Source: an uncultured Bacilli bacterium (lineage in GTDB: Bacteria; Bacillota_I; Bacilli_A; RF39; UBA660). Taken from it: 24,670 nucleotides of DNA. Positions 1 through 8,148 of the stretch are shown one piece after another. The DNA is taken from contig CAKONA010000001.1 in assembly GCA_934096785.1 (NCBI GenBank), positions 1-24,670 of the forward strand, in the 5' to 3' direction. Numbering within the stretch: the first letter of the stretch is position 1; each line of letters starts with the position of its first letter. The position numbers and the translations under genes are program-made. A model generated the notes under the pieces. The model searched no databases, was not told the origin of the DNA, and saw nothing but the letters and a program-made list of their open reading frames with translations.

Positions 1-867
1 GATAAGTGATGGGTATTCACTTTCTAAATTCTTATCATAATCTAATTTTTCAAACATAAATATTCTTTCTTCAGTAAGCCAGTTTCTTGGATCCATATAG
101 AATGCAATAACTCCTTTATTTACATTGAACCATGATGAACCTTCTGCCGGTACTGATGAAGTTCTATAGTTGTCATTTTTTGTTTGCATGTAGCATTTTC
201 CTGATTCTTTATCTACTGATGTAGTGAAACTTCTGTTGTTTTTGTCTGCGTTAAATTCCCAGTTTGGATATTTCTTATGTAAGTATGTTAGGTATGGAAT
301 ATAGCTATCAGGAAATCCCTTTGCTTTAAGTTCTTTTGCGTATGCTTCATCACTTGCTATAATATCACTTTTTTTAACAACATAACTTTTACTCATGTAT
401 CCTTCTTTATCTCCATAATATCTGATTTTATAGAAGTCACCACTTGTACCTATTATTGTTACATTTGCACCTAGTGTTAGAGTTTCAATAAGAGTTCCAC
501 TTTTTGAAGCAGTCTTTCTTACTGAAACATTGTTGCCTGTAACTCTTGCTGTCCAATCTATTACGTTAATTCCGTTGTATGTTGTATTTAAATAACTGAT
601 GTATTTACTACATACATATCCTTCTTTTTCTTTATAGATTACTTTTAACCATTTAGAGTTACAACCAGTTCCTGTGTATAAGGTTTTATCTACTACTTTA
701 AGAGTAGTTCCTTTTCCAACTGATATAATAGCATCATTATTAGTTCCAGGGCCTGTTCTAATTCTTACTCCCGTTCCATTTATTTCAGCATCGTAAGAAG
801 CATTAACTATAAATGGAGTAAAGAGTATAAATAGTGTAATATATATAAATAAAAATTTCTTTTTCAT
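1..867 (-). CDS. Secreted SH3b-domain protein, probable cell-wall glucosaminidase (3' end outside window)
   Basis: This is the first 289 residues of a minus-strand gene that starts at 867 and runs off the left edge. The start has a good AGGAG site on the minus strand (about 876-880). Residues 1-23 are a signal peptide (MKKK, then a hydrophobic run ending VNA). Two bacterial SH3 domains follow, at about 27-92 (GVRIRTGPG) and 107-163 (NNVSVRKTASKSG). Then comes a conserved segment containing GFPDSYIPYL, YPNWEF (about 200-205) and YMDPRNWL (257-264). From memory, this order (SH3b repeats, then a Tyr-Met-Asp-Pro-Arg-Asn block) is typical of secreted endo-beta-N-acetylglucosaminidases (LytD-like) of Bacillota, so the catalytic domain is expected beyond position 1. 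SH3b domains usually bind peptidoglycan. The gene is divergent from the teichoic-acid locus and probably a separate transcription unit. Secretion and SH3b are clear; the enzyme class is inferred. Confidence 0.8.
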   Translation of the reverse strand, partial: MKKKFLFIYITLFILFTPFIVNASYDAEINGTGVRIRTGPGTNNDAIISVGKGTTLKVVDKTLYTGTGCNSKWLKVIYKEKEGYVCSKYISYLNTTYNGINVIDWTARVTGNNVSVRKTASKSGTLIETLTLGANVTIIGTSGDFYKIRYYGDKEGYMSKSYVVKKSDIIASDEAYAKELKAKGFPDSYIPYLTYLHKKYPNWEFNADKNNRSFTTSVDKESGKCYMQTKNDNYRTSSVPAEGSSWFNVNKGVIAFYMDPRNWLTEERIFMFEKLDYDKNLESEYPSLI

Positions 868-902
868 ATGTGCTCCTTCTACATTATTATTTATCTTATA
901 TA

Positions 903-911
903 ATTATAACA
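903..911 (-). promoter_or_regulatory. Extended -10 promoter of the SH3b gene
   Basis: Read on the minus strand, this is TGTTATAAT, a perfect extended -10 (TG, one base, TATAAT), about 35 bases upstream of the start codon at 867. I see no convincing -35 hexamer, which fits an extended -10 promoter. Confidence 0.55.
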
Positions 912-1020
912 AATTTTGACATATTTTTCATTATAAAATGGATATTATTTACATATTTAATGAATTTATTATTTTATGGTTTTTTTTCCTTAAATTGTGG
1001 AAAAAATAATATTATTAGTT

Positions 1021-1042
1021 TATAATAAATATTGAGTAGGTG
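1021..1042 (+). promoter_or_regulatory. -10 box and ribosome binding site of the tagO-type gene
   Basis: TATAAT at 1021-1026 is followed by GTAGGTG at 1036-1042, just before the ATG at 1048. Transcription would start near 1033, giving a leader of only about 15 bases. The -35 is unclear: TTGTGG at 995-1000 would need a long 20-base spacer. Confidence 0.5.
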
Positions 1043-1047
1043 AAAAT

Positions 1048-2124
1048 ATGGATTTTAGCGTTAACGGACATAATATTTTTATTATTGTTTCAGTGTGTTT
1101 TTTAGCATCTTTAATATTCGTTCAAATGATGAAGAGGGTTGCTATATTTTTAAGGATATTAGATGTTCCTAATGATCCTAGAAAGATTCAGGAAAAACCT
1201 GTACCTTTGCTTGGAGGACTTGGTATATTCTTTGCATTTTTACTTGGGTATATGATGTTCGCTCCTAAGAATGATTTGATGATTTCTGTACTTATTGGGT
1301 CTTTCTTAATAATGCTTTTGGGTTTATTTGATGATATGACTAAGAGTGAAACGCCTATGCCTAATAAATATAAGGTATTAGTTCAATTAATAGTTGCTGC
1401 GATAGTTGTATTTTATGGAGGACTTGAACTTACTAAAGTTTCATTATTTGGAATGACTATTAAATTTACCTCAGTACCTTTCTTACCAGAAATAATATCA
1501 ATGCTTATAATAGTAGCTACAATAAATGCTATTAATTTAATAGATGGACTTGATGGATTATGTGCTGGTATTTCTTCAATATATTTCTTAACTATAGCAA
1601 TAATTGGATTTATTCTTAATAAATTTGGTGGTTTAGATATAATACTTTCTTTAATAATGCTAGGTTCAACATTAGGATACTTAGTACATAACTTTCCACC
1701 AGCAAGGATATATCAGGGAGATGCTGGAAGTACTTTCTTAGGATTTATGATTTCAATAATATTCTTACTTGGATTTAAGACAACAACATTTACATCTTTG
1801 ATAATTCCTTTATTAATACTTGCGATTCCAATTATGGATACATTGTTTGCAATCATAAGAAGAAAGCTAAAAGGACAAAGTATTGATCATGCTGATAAAG
1901 AACATATGCATCATCAATTGTTAAAACATTTTTCAAAGAAAAGTTCACTTTTAGTAATCTATGCTATTAATATGTTATTTTCAGCAACAACGATATTCTA
2001 TGTACTAGGAGATAAAAAAGTAGTTGCTTGTTGTTATGTAGTTCTTATATTTATAGTGTTATATTTTGTACTTAAAACTAATATAGTATTTGATTGGGAA
2101 AAAGCTAAAAATAAAAAGAAATAA
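1048..2124 (+). CDS. tagO: Undecaprenyl-phosphate N-acetylglucosaminyl-1-phosphate transferase (TagO/WecA family)
   Basis: A polytopic membrane enzyme of the MraY/WecA/TagO family, 358 residues, the usual length. It transfers GlcNAc-1-phosphate (or a related HexNAc-1-P) from UDP-sugar to undecaprenyl phosphate at the cytoplasmic face, the first step of wall teichoic acid synthesis. Visible motifs, in family order: PLLGGLGI (53-60), the Asp-Asp pair in LFDD (95-96), NLIDGLDGL (163-171), the GDAGS loop (224-228) and the His-rich loop HADKEHMHHQLL (281-292), which marks GlcNAc-1-P transferases rather than MraY. About ten hydrophobic segments are visible. It has its own promoter and a downstream hairpin, so it is probably monocistronic. 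Its position at the head of a teichoic-acid locus supports the TagO role. The donor sugar cannot be read from sequence. Confidence 0.93.
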   Translation: MDFSVNGHNIFIIVSVCFLASLIFVQMMKRVAIFLRILDVPNDPRKIQEKPVPLLGGLGIFFAFLLGYMMFAPKNDLMISVLIGSFLIMLLGLFDDMTKSETPMPNKYKVLVQLIVAAIVVFYGGLELTKVSLFGMTIKFTSVPFLPEIISMLIIVATINAINLIDGLDGLCAGISSIYFLTIAIIGFILNKFGGLDIILSLIMLGSTLGYLVHNFPPARIYQGDAGSTFLGFMISIIFLLGFKTTTFTSLIIPLLILAIPIMDTLFAIIRRKLKGQSIDHADKEHMHHQLLKHFSKKSSLLVIYAINMLFSATTIFYVLGDKKVVACCYVVLIFIVLYFVLKTNIVFDWEKAKNKKK

Positions 2125-2143
2125 CTCCTTAATTGGAGTTTTA
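2121..2143 (+). terminator. Hairpin at the end of the tagO-type gene
   Basis: AACTCC (2123-2128) pairs with GGAGTT (2135-2140) around a six-base loop, followed by a short T-rich run. The stem overlaps the stop codon. It is a modest terminator; see also the second hairpin that shares the same arm sequence. Confidence 0.55.
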
Positions 2144-2163
2144 TTCTGGTTAAAAAATGATGG

Positions 2164-2208
2164 ATAACTCCAAAAAAATACGTTTTTGATTGACTTTTTT
2201 GGAGTTAT
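2164..2208. other. Perfect 14-bp inverted repeat with 17-base loop
   Basis: ATAACTCCAAAAAA (2164-2177) is exactly complementary to TTTTTTGGAGTTAT (2195-2208). The 3' arm ends five bases before a -35 hexamer. It lacks a U-tract after the stem on either strand, so it is not a standard terminator. Its ATAACTCC/GGAGTTAT core repeats the arms of the hairpin at 2123-2140, so alternative pairings are possible. Confidence 0.75.
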
Positions 2209-2212
2209 ATAG

Positions 2213-2241
2213 TTTACATGAATTATGAAATGTTATAAAAT
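2213..2241 (+). promoter_or_regulatory. Promoter of the first propeller-like surface protein gene
   Basis: TTTACA at 2213-2218 and TAAAAT at 2236-2241 are 17 bases apart. The same arrangement, including the surrounding TGTTATAAAATTAT sequence, occurs before the paralogous gene (3870-3898), which supports it being a real, duplicated promoter. A TG at 2231-2232 adds an extended -10 reading, TGTTATAAA. Confidence 0.65.
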
Positions 2242-2258
2242 TATAATAGGTGAATGAT

Positions 2259-3866
2259 ATGAAGAGAGTAGTTAAAAGTTTAATTATTTTTATAAGTTTA
2301 TTTATTTTTTCTAATGTAGTTTTGGCTAAAGATTTTAAGTTAGAGTGGTCTAAAACTATTGGTGAAACTAATGATACGTTTTTATATACGTCTGTTGATA
2401 GTTATGATGGGATGAATTATTATGTTGGTGGTGTGAACAGTAATTCTCCAATATTTGATGCTGTTTCTGGTACTTGGTTTAAAGGTGTAATCGCTAAATA
2501 TGATAAAGATGGTAATTTGTTATGGAAAATAGATGAAGATGATGTACATCCAGTTTATAAAGTTAAAGGTACTAGTGATGGAGGAGTAATTGCTTTAGGT
2601 GTTAGTGAACCAAAGACAAGTGATTTATTTTATTCTACACTTATAAAATATGATAAAGATGGTAAACTTGAATGGAAAACAGAAATAACAAGTACGGATG
2701 CATATTATGTAGATAAAGAATTTAATGTCTCCTCAATTTATCTAGATTCTAAAAATGGTAATTATATTGTTGTTATTGGATATAAAAATATTAATTTAAT
2801 TGTTGTAAGTAAAGATGGTAAGGTTAATAGAAATTTTAATTTATCTAGTTTAAGTGATGAAAATAATGATATAAAGTTATATACTCATACTATGGATAAT
2901 GATAATTATATAGTTTTCTTTGGTGAAAAGAAAAATAAAACTACTAAAGAATCTAAATTAGTAATGTATAAATTTGATATGAATGGTTATTTAGTATCTG
3001 ATAGAGAACTATCAAATATTGAAAATAATTTAGGTAATCTTTCTGTTGATACTGATAATACTAATAATTATGTTTTATTTAGAAGCGTTTACAATGAAGT
3101 TCCTTTTACAGAAAATTATAATATGAAAGAATATTCTTATTATTTTGATGTTTATGATAAGAGTGGAAAATTAGTTAGTTCTAAAGAATATGTTCCTGAC
3201 AAAAATGATGATAATTATTATAGTGTACAATATTATAAATTAAATGTCGATTATGAAAATAATTATATTGTTAGATATTGTTCATCAAATGGAAGTTTCT
3301 TTCAATATAAGTTTGATAGAGATTTAAACGTAGATAAAAGTATTGGCTATGAATTAGATAATACTTATGATTTATTGATTGATAAATATAATAATTATGT
3401 TTATGTAGGTGGGCTTTTTAAATATAAAGGACAATCTTTAAAGAATAATGATGAAGGAATTAGCACATATACTACGGTTGAAGAACTTGTTGTAGAAACT
3501 GCATTTATTACTAAATATTCATCTAGTTATGATATTAGTGTTACTAAAGAAGGCGTTGGTGAAGTAGAGTCTAGTGTTAGTACTATTAAGTCTGGAAATA
3601 CTGTAACAATTAAGGCAACTCCTGGAGAAGGATACAAAATTGATAAAATAACTGTTACTGACAAATTTGGAAATAATATAGAAGTAGTTGATAATAAGTT
3701 TATAATGCCTGCAAGTGATGTTACGATTAAAGTAGTATTTACTAATGCGCCTGTTGATAACCCTAAAACTGGAATTATGAATTATGCTGGTGTGTTTATA
3801 TCATTAATTGTATTTGGAATTGTTGGTTATAGATATATTAAATCTAAATCTATGATAGAGTTGTAG
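2259..3866 (+). CDS. Secreted surface protein with propeller-like repeats, InlB-B-like domain and NPKTG anchor (paralog 1)
   Basis: I do not recognise a named family for the whole protein (535 residues). The start is ATG 2259, five bases after AGGTGA (2248-2253); a GTG at 2250 lies inside that site and is unlikely. A signal peptide ends at about residue 23 (VVLA before KDFKLEW). The next roughly 390 residues carry degenerate repeats of the type YDKDGxLxWK, with GGVIALG and YNNYVYVGG strands, like a beta-propeller. Close to the C terminus is a domain of about 70 residues (VTIKATPGEGY, NKFIMPASDVTIKV) resembling the divergent InlB B-repeat. It ends with DNPKTG, a hydrophobic segment and a basic tail (YRYIKSKS), the layout of a sortase substrate with a variant LPxTG box. 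It is a tandem paralog of the next gene. Function unknown; a wall-anchored adhesin or binding protein is a guess. Confidence 0.82.
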   Translation: MKRVVKSLIIFISLFIFSNVVLAKDFKLEWSKTIGETNDTFLYTSVDSYDGMNYYVGGVNSNSPIFDAVSGTWFKGVIAKYDKDGNLLWKIDEDDVHPVYKVKGTSDGGVIALGVSEPKTSDLFYSTLIKYDKDGKLEWKTEITSTDAYYVDKEFNVSSIYLDSKNGNYIVVIGYKNINLIVVSKDGKVNRNFNLSSLSDENNDIKLYTHTMDNDNYIVFFGEKKNKTTKESKLVMYKFDMNGYLVSDRELSNIENNLGNLSVDTDNTNNYVLFRSVYNEVPFTENYNMKEYSYYFDVYDKSGKLVSSKEYVPDKNDDNYYSVQYYKLNVDYENNYIVRYCSSNGSFFQYKFDRDLNVDKSIGYELDNTYDLLIDKYNNYVYVGGLFKYKGQSLKNNDEGISTYTTVEELVVETAFITKYSSSYDISVTKEGVGEVESSVSTIKSGNTVTIKATPGEGYKIDKITVTDKFGNNIEVVDNKFIMPASDVTIKVVFTNAPVDNPKTGIMNYAGVFISLIVFGIVGYRYIKSKSMIEL

Positions 3867-3869
3867 TGC

Positions 3870-3898
3870 TTTACAAAAGAAAAAGATTGTTATAAAAT
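3870..3898 (+). promoter_or_regulatory. Promoter of the second propeller-like surface protein gene
   Basis: TTTACA at 3870-3875 and TAAAAT at 3893-3898 are separated by 17 bases, the same as in front of the upstream paralog. The -35 begins three bases after the preceding stop codon. Confidence 0.65.
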
Positions 3899-3920
3899 TA
3901 TTATGATAGGTGATGGATAT

Positions 3921-5525
3921 ATGAAAAATATGTTTAAAACAATGTTAGTTTTTGTAAGTTTGTTTATGCTTACTAATGTAGTTCTTGCTAAGGATCCAGA
4001 GTTAACATGGACTAAATACTTAGAAGATGCTAATAATGCATATCATTTTATTAGTACTGATACATATGATAGTGAAAGTTACTATGTGGGTGGTGTTAAA
4101 AATACTGAAGAAATAAATATCGCGTACGTAAGTGATATAGCTGATGCTAGTAATAATGGTATTGTAGCTAAATATGATAAGGATGGAAATTTACTTTGGA
4201 AAGTTATTCCTGATGGAGTTAAACTTATCTATAGAGTAAAAAGCACTAGTGATGGTGGTGTTGTTGCTTTAGGCGAAAACACTACTAAACCCGATGGTTC
4301 TGACTTTATGCATTCTACATTGTTTAAATATGATAAAGATGGAAAATTAGTATGGAAGAGTGAACTTCAAACTACTACTGTTTATAAAAGTGATATTCAA
4401 GACTATAGTATTAATGCTGAAATATTCCTTGGTGATAACGGAAGTTATGTAGTAGTACTTGGTACTGATGATGTTAATATTGTTGTGGTAGGTAGTGATG
4501 GAACTGTGAATAGAAACTTCAATACTGCTAGTTTAAGTGATGATAACAATGATATTAGATTAACAAGTTATACTAAAGATAGTGATAACTATATAGTATT
4601 ATTCGGCCAAAAGACGATTAAGAATAGTGATAATTTTAAGTTAGTTATGTATAAATTTGATTTGAATGGGTATTTAGTATTTGATAGAGAAATTGGTGAT
4701 ACTACTGATTATATTACTCATTCGTCTTTAGCTATTAATAGTGATAAAAATTATGTATTTGCGAATGTTGTGGAAGATATAAACTTTAATAAAACATTTA
4801 AATTTGATATATATGATAGAAGTGGAAAGTTACTTGGCAGTAAATCATTTGTTAAGGTAGATGGAAGTTCTGACTTTTATGATTATTTAGATTTTAAATT
4901 AAGAATTGACTTAGAAGGAAATTATATAGTTAATTATGATGGTGCTGGTACAATTTTTTCTAAAAAATATGATACTAATTTAAATTTGATATGGGAATAT
5001 GATACTGAAAATCATTTTTATCCTTCTGGATTTTTAGTAGATAAATATAATAATTATATATATGTAGGTGGTGTTAATCAAGTAAGTCCTCAAAATGCAA
5101 ATAATAAGAATCCAATAGCTATTCAACCTGCGATTGCGATGCATAATGATATTAATGCTGGCTATATTTCTAAGTATTTAACTGATTATCAAGTTAATAC
5201 TGTTAAAGAGGGAGTAGGAGAAGTAGAATCTAGCGCTAGTACTGCTACTGCTGGGGATACTGTAACAATAAAAGCTACACCAGGAGAAGGATACAGAATT
5301 GATAAAATAATAGTTACTGATGCTAATGGAAATAATATAGATGTTGTTGATAATAAATTTATTATGCCAGCAAGTAATGTTACAATTAAAGTTATATTTA
5401 CTAATACACCTATTGATAATCCTAAAACTGGTACAATGGATGTAATTGGTGCTTTAGTTATATTAGCATTACTAGGAGCAGCAAGTTATCAATATATAAA
5501 ATCTAAAGATATGATTAGTCTATAA
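3921..5525 (+). CDS. Secreted surface protein with propeller-like repeats, InlB-B-like domain and NPKTG anchor (paralog 2)
   Basis: This 534-residue protein is the tandem paralog of the preceding gene and has the same architecture. The start is ATG 3921, seven bases after AGGTGAT (3908-3914); the upstream in-frame ATG at 3903 lies before the binding site. The signal peptide ends VVLA before KDPELTW. Repeats of the YDKDGxLxWK type follow (KYDKDGNLLWK, KYDKDGKLVWK), with GGVVALG and YNNYIYVGG strands. The C terminus has the InlB-B-like domain, DNPKTG, a hydrophobic segment and YQYIKSKD. By eye the last roughly 76 residues before the membrane segment are about 80% identical between the paralogs, while the repeat region has diverged much more. 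The stop codon overlaps a terminator. The pair is inserted between tagO and gpsA and its link to teichoic acid is unknown. Confidence 0.82.
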   Translation: MKNMFKTMLVFVSLFMLTNVVLAKDPELTWTKYLEDANNAYHFISTDTYDSESYYVGGVKNTEEINIAYVSDIADASNNGIVAKYDKDGNLLWKVIPDGVKLIYRVKSTSDGGVVALGENTTKPDGSDFMHSTLFKYDKDGKLVWKSELQTTTVYKSDIQDYSINAEIFLGDNGSYVVVLGTDDVNIVVVGSDGTVNRNFNTASLSDDNNDIRLTSYTKDSDNYIVLFGQKTIKNSDNFKLVMYKFDLNGYLVFDREIGDTTDYITHSSLAINSDKNYVFANVVEDINFNKTFKFDIYDRSGKLLGSKSFVKVDGSSDFYDYLDFKLRIDLEGNYIVNYDGAGTIFSKKYDTNLNLIWEYDTENHFYPSGFLVDKYNNYIYVGGVNQVSPQNANNKNPIAIQPAIAMHNDINAGYISKYLTDYQVNTVKEGVGEVESSASTATAGDTVTIKATPGEGYRIDKIIVTDANGNNIDVVDNKFIMPASNVTIKVIFTNTPIDNPKTGTMDVIGALVILALLGAASYQYIKSKDMISL

Positions 5526-5547
5526 AGTTCAAGAAATTGAACTTTTT
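5524..5547 (+). terminator. Rho-independent terminator with GAAA loop
   Basis: A nine-base stem (5524-5532 with 5537-5545) closes a GAAA loop at 5533-5536 and runs into TTTTT (5543-5547). It begins within the stop codon of the second surface-protein gene. Confidence 0.85.
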
Positions 5548-5590
5548 AAATGTTTTGTTACATAAAATATACAGTTTTCTTAAAAATATT

Positions 5591-5618
5591 TTGGTTATTA
5601 TAAGAATTTTGGTATAAT
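5591..5618 (+). promoter_or_regulatory. Promoter of the gpsA operon
   Basis: TTGGTT at 5591-5596, a 16-base spacer, and TATAAT at 5613-5618 preceded by TGG (5610-5612), a full extended -10. AAGGTGA follows at 5630-5636 before the ATG at 5641. Confidence 0.7.
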
Positions 5619-5640
5619 TAAGTAATAAGAAGGTGAATAT

Positions 5641-6609
5641 ATGAAAGTAGGTGTACTTGGTGCTGGTGCTTTTGGTTTGGCACTTTCACATATTTTAGTG
5701 AATAATAAGGTTTATACTGAGGTATGGACTCATAATGAACTTGAAGCAAAGAATTTAGATGAAAAAAGAATTAGTAAGAAGTTAAAGGATTATAAGGTTC
5801 CTAGTGAACTTGTATTTAGTACAGACTTGGAGAAGGTTGTTAGTGGTAAGGATTTGATTGTTATGGCCATTCCGGCTTTTGCATTTGAAGATGTTACTAA
5901 GAGGCTTTCTAAATATATTAAGAAAAGTCAACCTGTGTTAATAGCGACCAAAGGTATTCAACAAAATACTTGTTTGTTTTTAAATGATGTGTTTTCTAAA
6001 TATTTAAAGAATAGTATTGCTGTTATATCTGGACCTACATTCGCAGTTGATATGATTAAGAATGCTCCGATTGGTTTTAGTTTAGCTACTAAAAGTCATA
6101 AGACTGAAATGATTGTTCGTAAGTGCTTTGAAAATTCAACTACTAAATTTAGAAGAAGTAAAGATATTACTGGTATTGAGATATGTGGTAGCATTAAGAA
6201 TGTTATGGCAATCGCAAGTGGTATGTTAGAGGGAATGGGCGTAACTGATTCAACTAGAGCATTATTTTTAACTGAGAGTATGAATGATATAAAAGAATTA
6301 ATAAATGCACTTGGTGGAAGGAAAAAATCTATATTATCATTTGCTGGATTTGGTGATATTCTTATGACTTGTACTAGTAAAAATAGTAGAAACTTTAGTT
6401 TTGGGTATCTTATAGGTAGTGGAGCTTCAAAAGAAGAGATTGATAAGTATTTAGAAAATACTACTGTAGAAGGAATGTATACATTAAAGTCTATTCATAA
6501 GTTGGTTAGACGTAAAAAAGTTAAAATGCCTATTATTAATTTAATACATGATATTATAGAGGGTAAGAAAGATAAGGAAGAAATATTAAAATTTTTAATT
6601 CAAAAATAG
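5641..6609 (+). CDS. gpsA: Glycerol-3-phosphate dehydrogenase [NAD(P)+]
   Basis: A cytosolic enzyme that reduces dihydroxyacetone phosphate to sn-glycerol 3-phosphate, for phospholipids and, in teichoic-acid producers, for glycerol phosphate units. At 322 residues it is the normal length. The dinucleotide-binding motif GAGAFG is at 7-12. IATKG (101-105), SGPTFA (130-135), the catalytic Lys186 in CGSIKNVMAIASG and the substrate loop AGFGDILMTCTSKNSRN (235-251) are in family order. One small oddity: SGPTFAVD has Asp where many homologs have Glu. The gene opens an operon: the stop codon at 6607-6609 is within the binding site of the following GT2 gene. Its location suggests dedicated G3P supply for the polymer, although it may also be the cell's only copy. 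Identity is secure. Confidence 0.96.
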   Translation: MKVGVLGAGAFGLALSHILVNNKVYTEVWTHNELEAKNLDEKRISKKLKDYKVPSELVFSTDLEKVVSGKDLIVMAIPAFAFEDVTKRLSKYIKKSQPVLIATKGIQQNTCLFLNDVFSKYLKNSIAVISGPTFAVDMIKNAPIGFSLATKSHKTEMIVRKCFENSTTKFRRSKDITGIEICGSIKNVMAIASGMLEGMGVTDSTRALFLTESMNDIKELINALGGRKKSILSFAGFGDILMTCTSKNSRNFSFGYLIGSGASKEEIDKYLENTTVEGMYTLKSIHKLVRRKKVKMPIINLIHDIIEGKKDKEEILKFLIQK

Positions 6610-6618
6610 GAGGTAATG

Positions 6619-8148
6619 ATGAGTAAATTTAAAGTAAGTGTAATAGTACCTGTGTATAATGTTTATGACTACTTAGAGGAAACTATTAAATCAGTTATAT
6701 CACAAACATTAGATTTTGAAAAAAATATTGAGTTGATTCTTGTTAATGATGGTAGTCCAGATAGAAGTAGTGAAATATGCCTTAAGTATAAAAAAATGTA
6801 TCCTAATAATATTGTTTATATTGATAAAGAGAATAGTGGTGTTTCTGATTCAAGGAATGTTGGGTTTTCTAAAAGTAGTGCTTCGTATGTGATGTTTTTA
6901 GATTCTGATGATTTAATTAATAAGAAGTTTATGTACAGTATGGTTAACTTTTTAGATAAACATGATGATGTTAATTTAGTTATCTCTAGGGTTAGATTAT
7001 TTGAAGCTTCTGATAAATGGCATTATATGGATTATGTATTTAAAAGTAAGAAAAAGATAGTTGATATAAATAAAGATATATCTTTTTTGAAGTATCATAG
7101 TACTGGAGTTTTATTTAGAAAAAGTGCCATTAAAAAGATTAAGTTTGATAGAAATATTAAATATGGAGAAGATATGAAATTTATGAGTGAAGTTCTTCTT
7201 CAAAATAATCAATATGGTCTTGAAAAGAATGCTATTCTTTATTATAGAAAAAGATTATCTGCAAATTCAGCTGTTAATAATCAACTTTATGATAAAAGTT
7301 TCTATTTGAATACTATGAAAGATTCTTTTATGTATATTTTTAAAGAATGTATTAAAAAGTATGGATATGTTACTAAGTATTTCCAATATTTCATAATGAA
7401 TAGTTTAGGTGAAAGAGTTAGATTAAATGTTAATATTGATGAAGTTTTAAATACTAATGAAAAAGAAGATTATTTTAATTACTTTAAATATTTACTTAAA
7501 CATATTGATGATGATGTAATCTTAATGCAAAGAAGACTTCGTTTTAATGATAAAATTTACTTTTTGAAATTAAAAAATGGTGATAATTTTAAAATTGATG
7601 TTAAATATAGAGATAAAAAAATGTATATCAATGATACTTTATGTAATATAAAATATGGTGAATTTGTAAAAATAATAAAAATACAAAATAGTGGTAATAA
7701 TATTAGATTTTATGTAAAAATAAATGATTATATGTTTAAGGATAAAATAGAAGTATTTTTAAATAAGAATAATGTTGGTATGAAAGATGTTGATTCACTT
7801 GAAGATATTATTGATACTGAATTTAAAGATGTTGAATGTAAAACATATTATAAAGAAAGAATAATGACCTTTAGTGTTAGTAAAAAAGAAAACTATAAAG
7901 GATATTTCTTATTAGATGGTGAGAAAGTAAATTATGGTGTAACAGATAAGGTATTTAAACATAATACTTGGCCAAAACAGTATAAAAAAGTTGGTAATAA
8001 AATAGTATATATGGATCATAAAATGTTATCTATTAAAAATAAGTATCAAATTTTTAAATTGATCTATTATATGTTTAGAAATGGTTTAGTTGTTATAAAG
8101 AGAAATAGCTTTAAAAAGATTATTAAGAAAGTAGTTGATAAAAAATGA
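6619..8148 (+). CDS. Family 2 glycosyltransferase with C-terminal TagF-like accessory region
   Basis: The first 110 residues or so are a canonical GT-A domain: VSVIVPVYN (6-14), LVNDGSPDRSSEI (41-53), the SGVSDSRNVG block (73-82) and the metal-binding DSD in VMFLDSDD (91-98), with a later KYGEDMKF that fits the catalytic acidic pair. It would transfer a sugar from a nucleotide donor onto the growing chain or linkage unit. The remaining roughly 280 residues are lysine-rich and beta-rich (about 330-450), resembling the accessory stretch that links GT2 and CDP-glycerol transferase domains in fused enzymes; that similarity is by eye. Two ATGs are adjacent (6616, 6619). AGGAGG at 6608-6613 gives only two bases of spacing to the first but five to the second, so 6619 is preferred. 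The TGA stop overlaps the next start by four bases (ATGA). The sugar is unknown. Confidence 0.85.
   Translation: MSKFKVSVIVPVYNVYDYLEETIKSVISQTLDFEKNIELILVNDGSPDRSSEICLKYKKMYPNNIVYIDKENSGVSDSRNVGFSKSSASYVMFLDSDDLINKKFMYSMVNFLDKHDDVNLVISRVRLFEASDKWHYMDYVFKSKKKIVDINKDISFLKYHSTGVLFRKSAIKKIKFDRNIKYGEDMKFMSEVLLQNNQYGLEKNAILYYRKRLSANSAVNNQLYDKSFYLNTMKDSFMYIFKECIKKYGYVTKYFQYFIMNSLGERVRLNVNIDEVLNTNEKEDYFNYFKYLLKHIDDDVILMQRRLRFNDKIYFLKLKNGDNFKIDVKYRDKKMYINDTLCNIKYGEFVKIIKIQNSGNNIRFYVKINDYMFKDKIEVFLNKNNVGMKDVDSLEDIIDTEFKDVECKTYYKERIMTFSVSKKENYKGYFLLDGEKVNYGVTDKVFKHNTWPKQYKKVGNKIVYMDHKMLSIKNKYQIFKLIYYMFRNGLVVIKRNSFKKIIKKVVDKK

Noticed and set aside
916..921. Perfect TTGACA on the + strand, possible -35 for the tagO-type gene
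   Set aside because: No acceptable -10 lies 15-19 bases downstream; TATAAA and TAAAAT are too close (10-12 bases) and TATTAT too far (21 bases).
2250..2258. GTG start nine bases upstream for the first surface protein (a similar GTG at 10555 for the TagB-like protein)
   Set aside because: In both cases the GTG is part of the AGGTGA ribosome binding site, and an ATG follows at the right distance.
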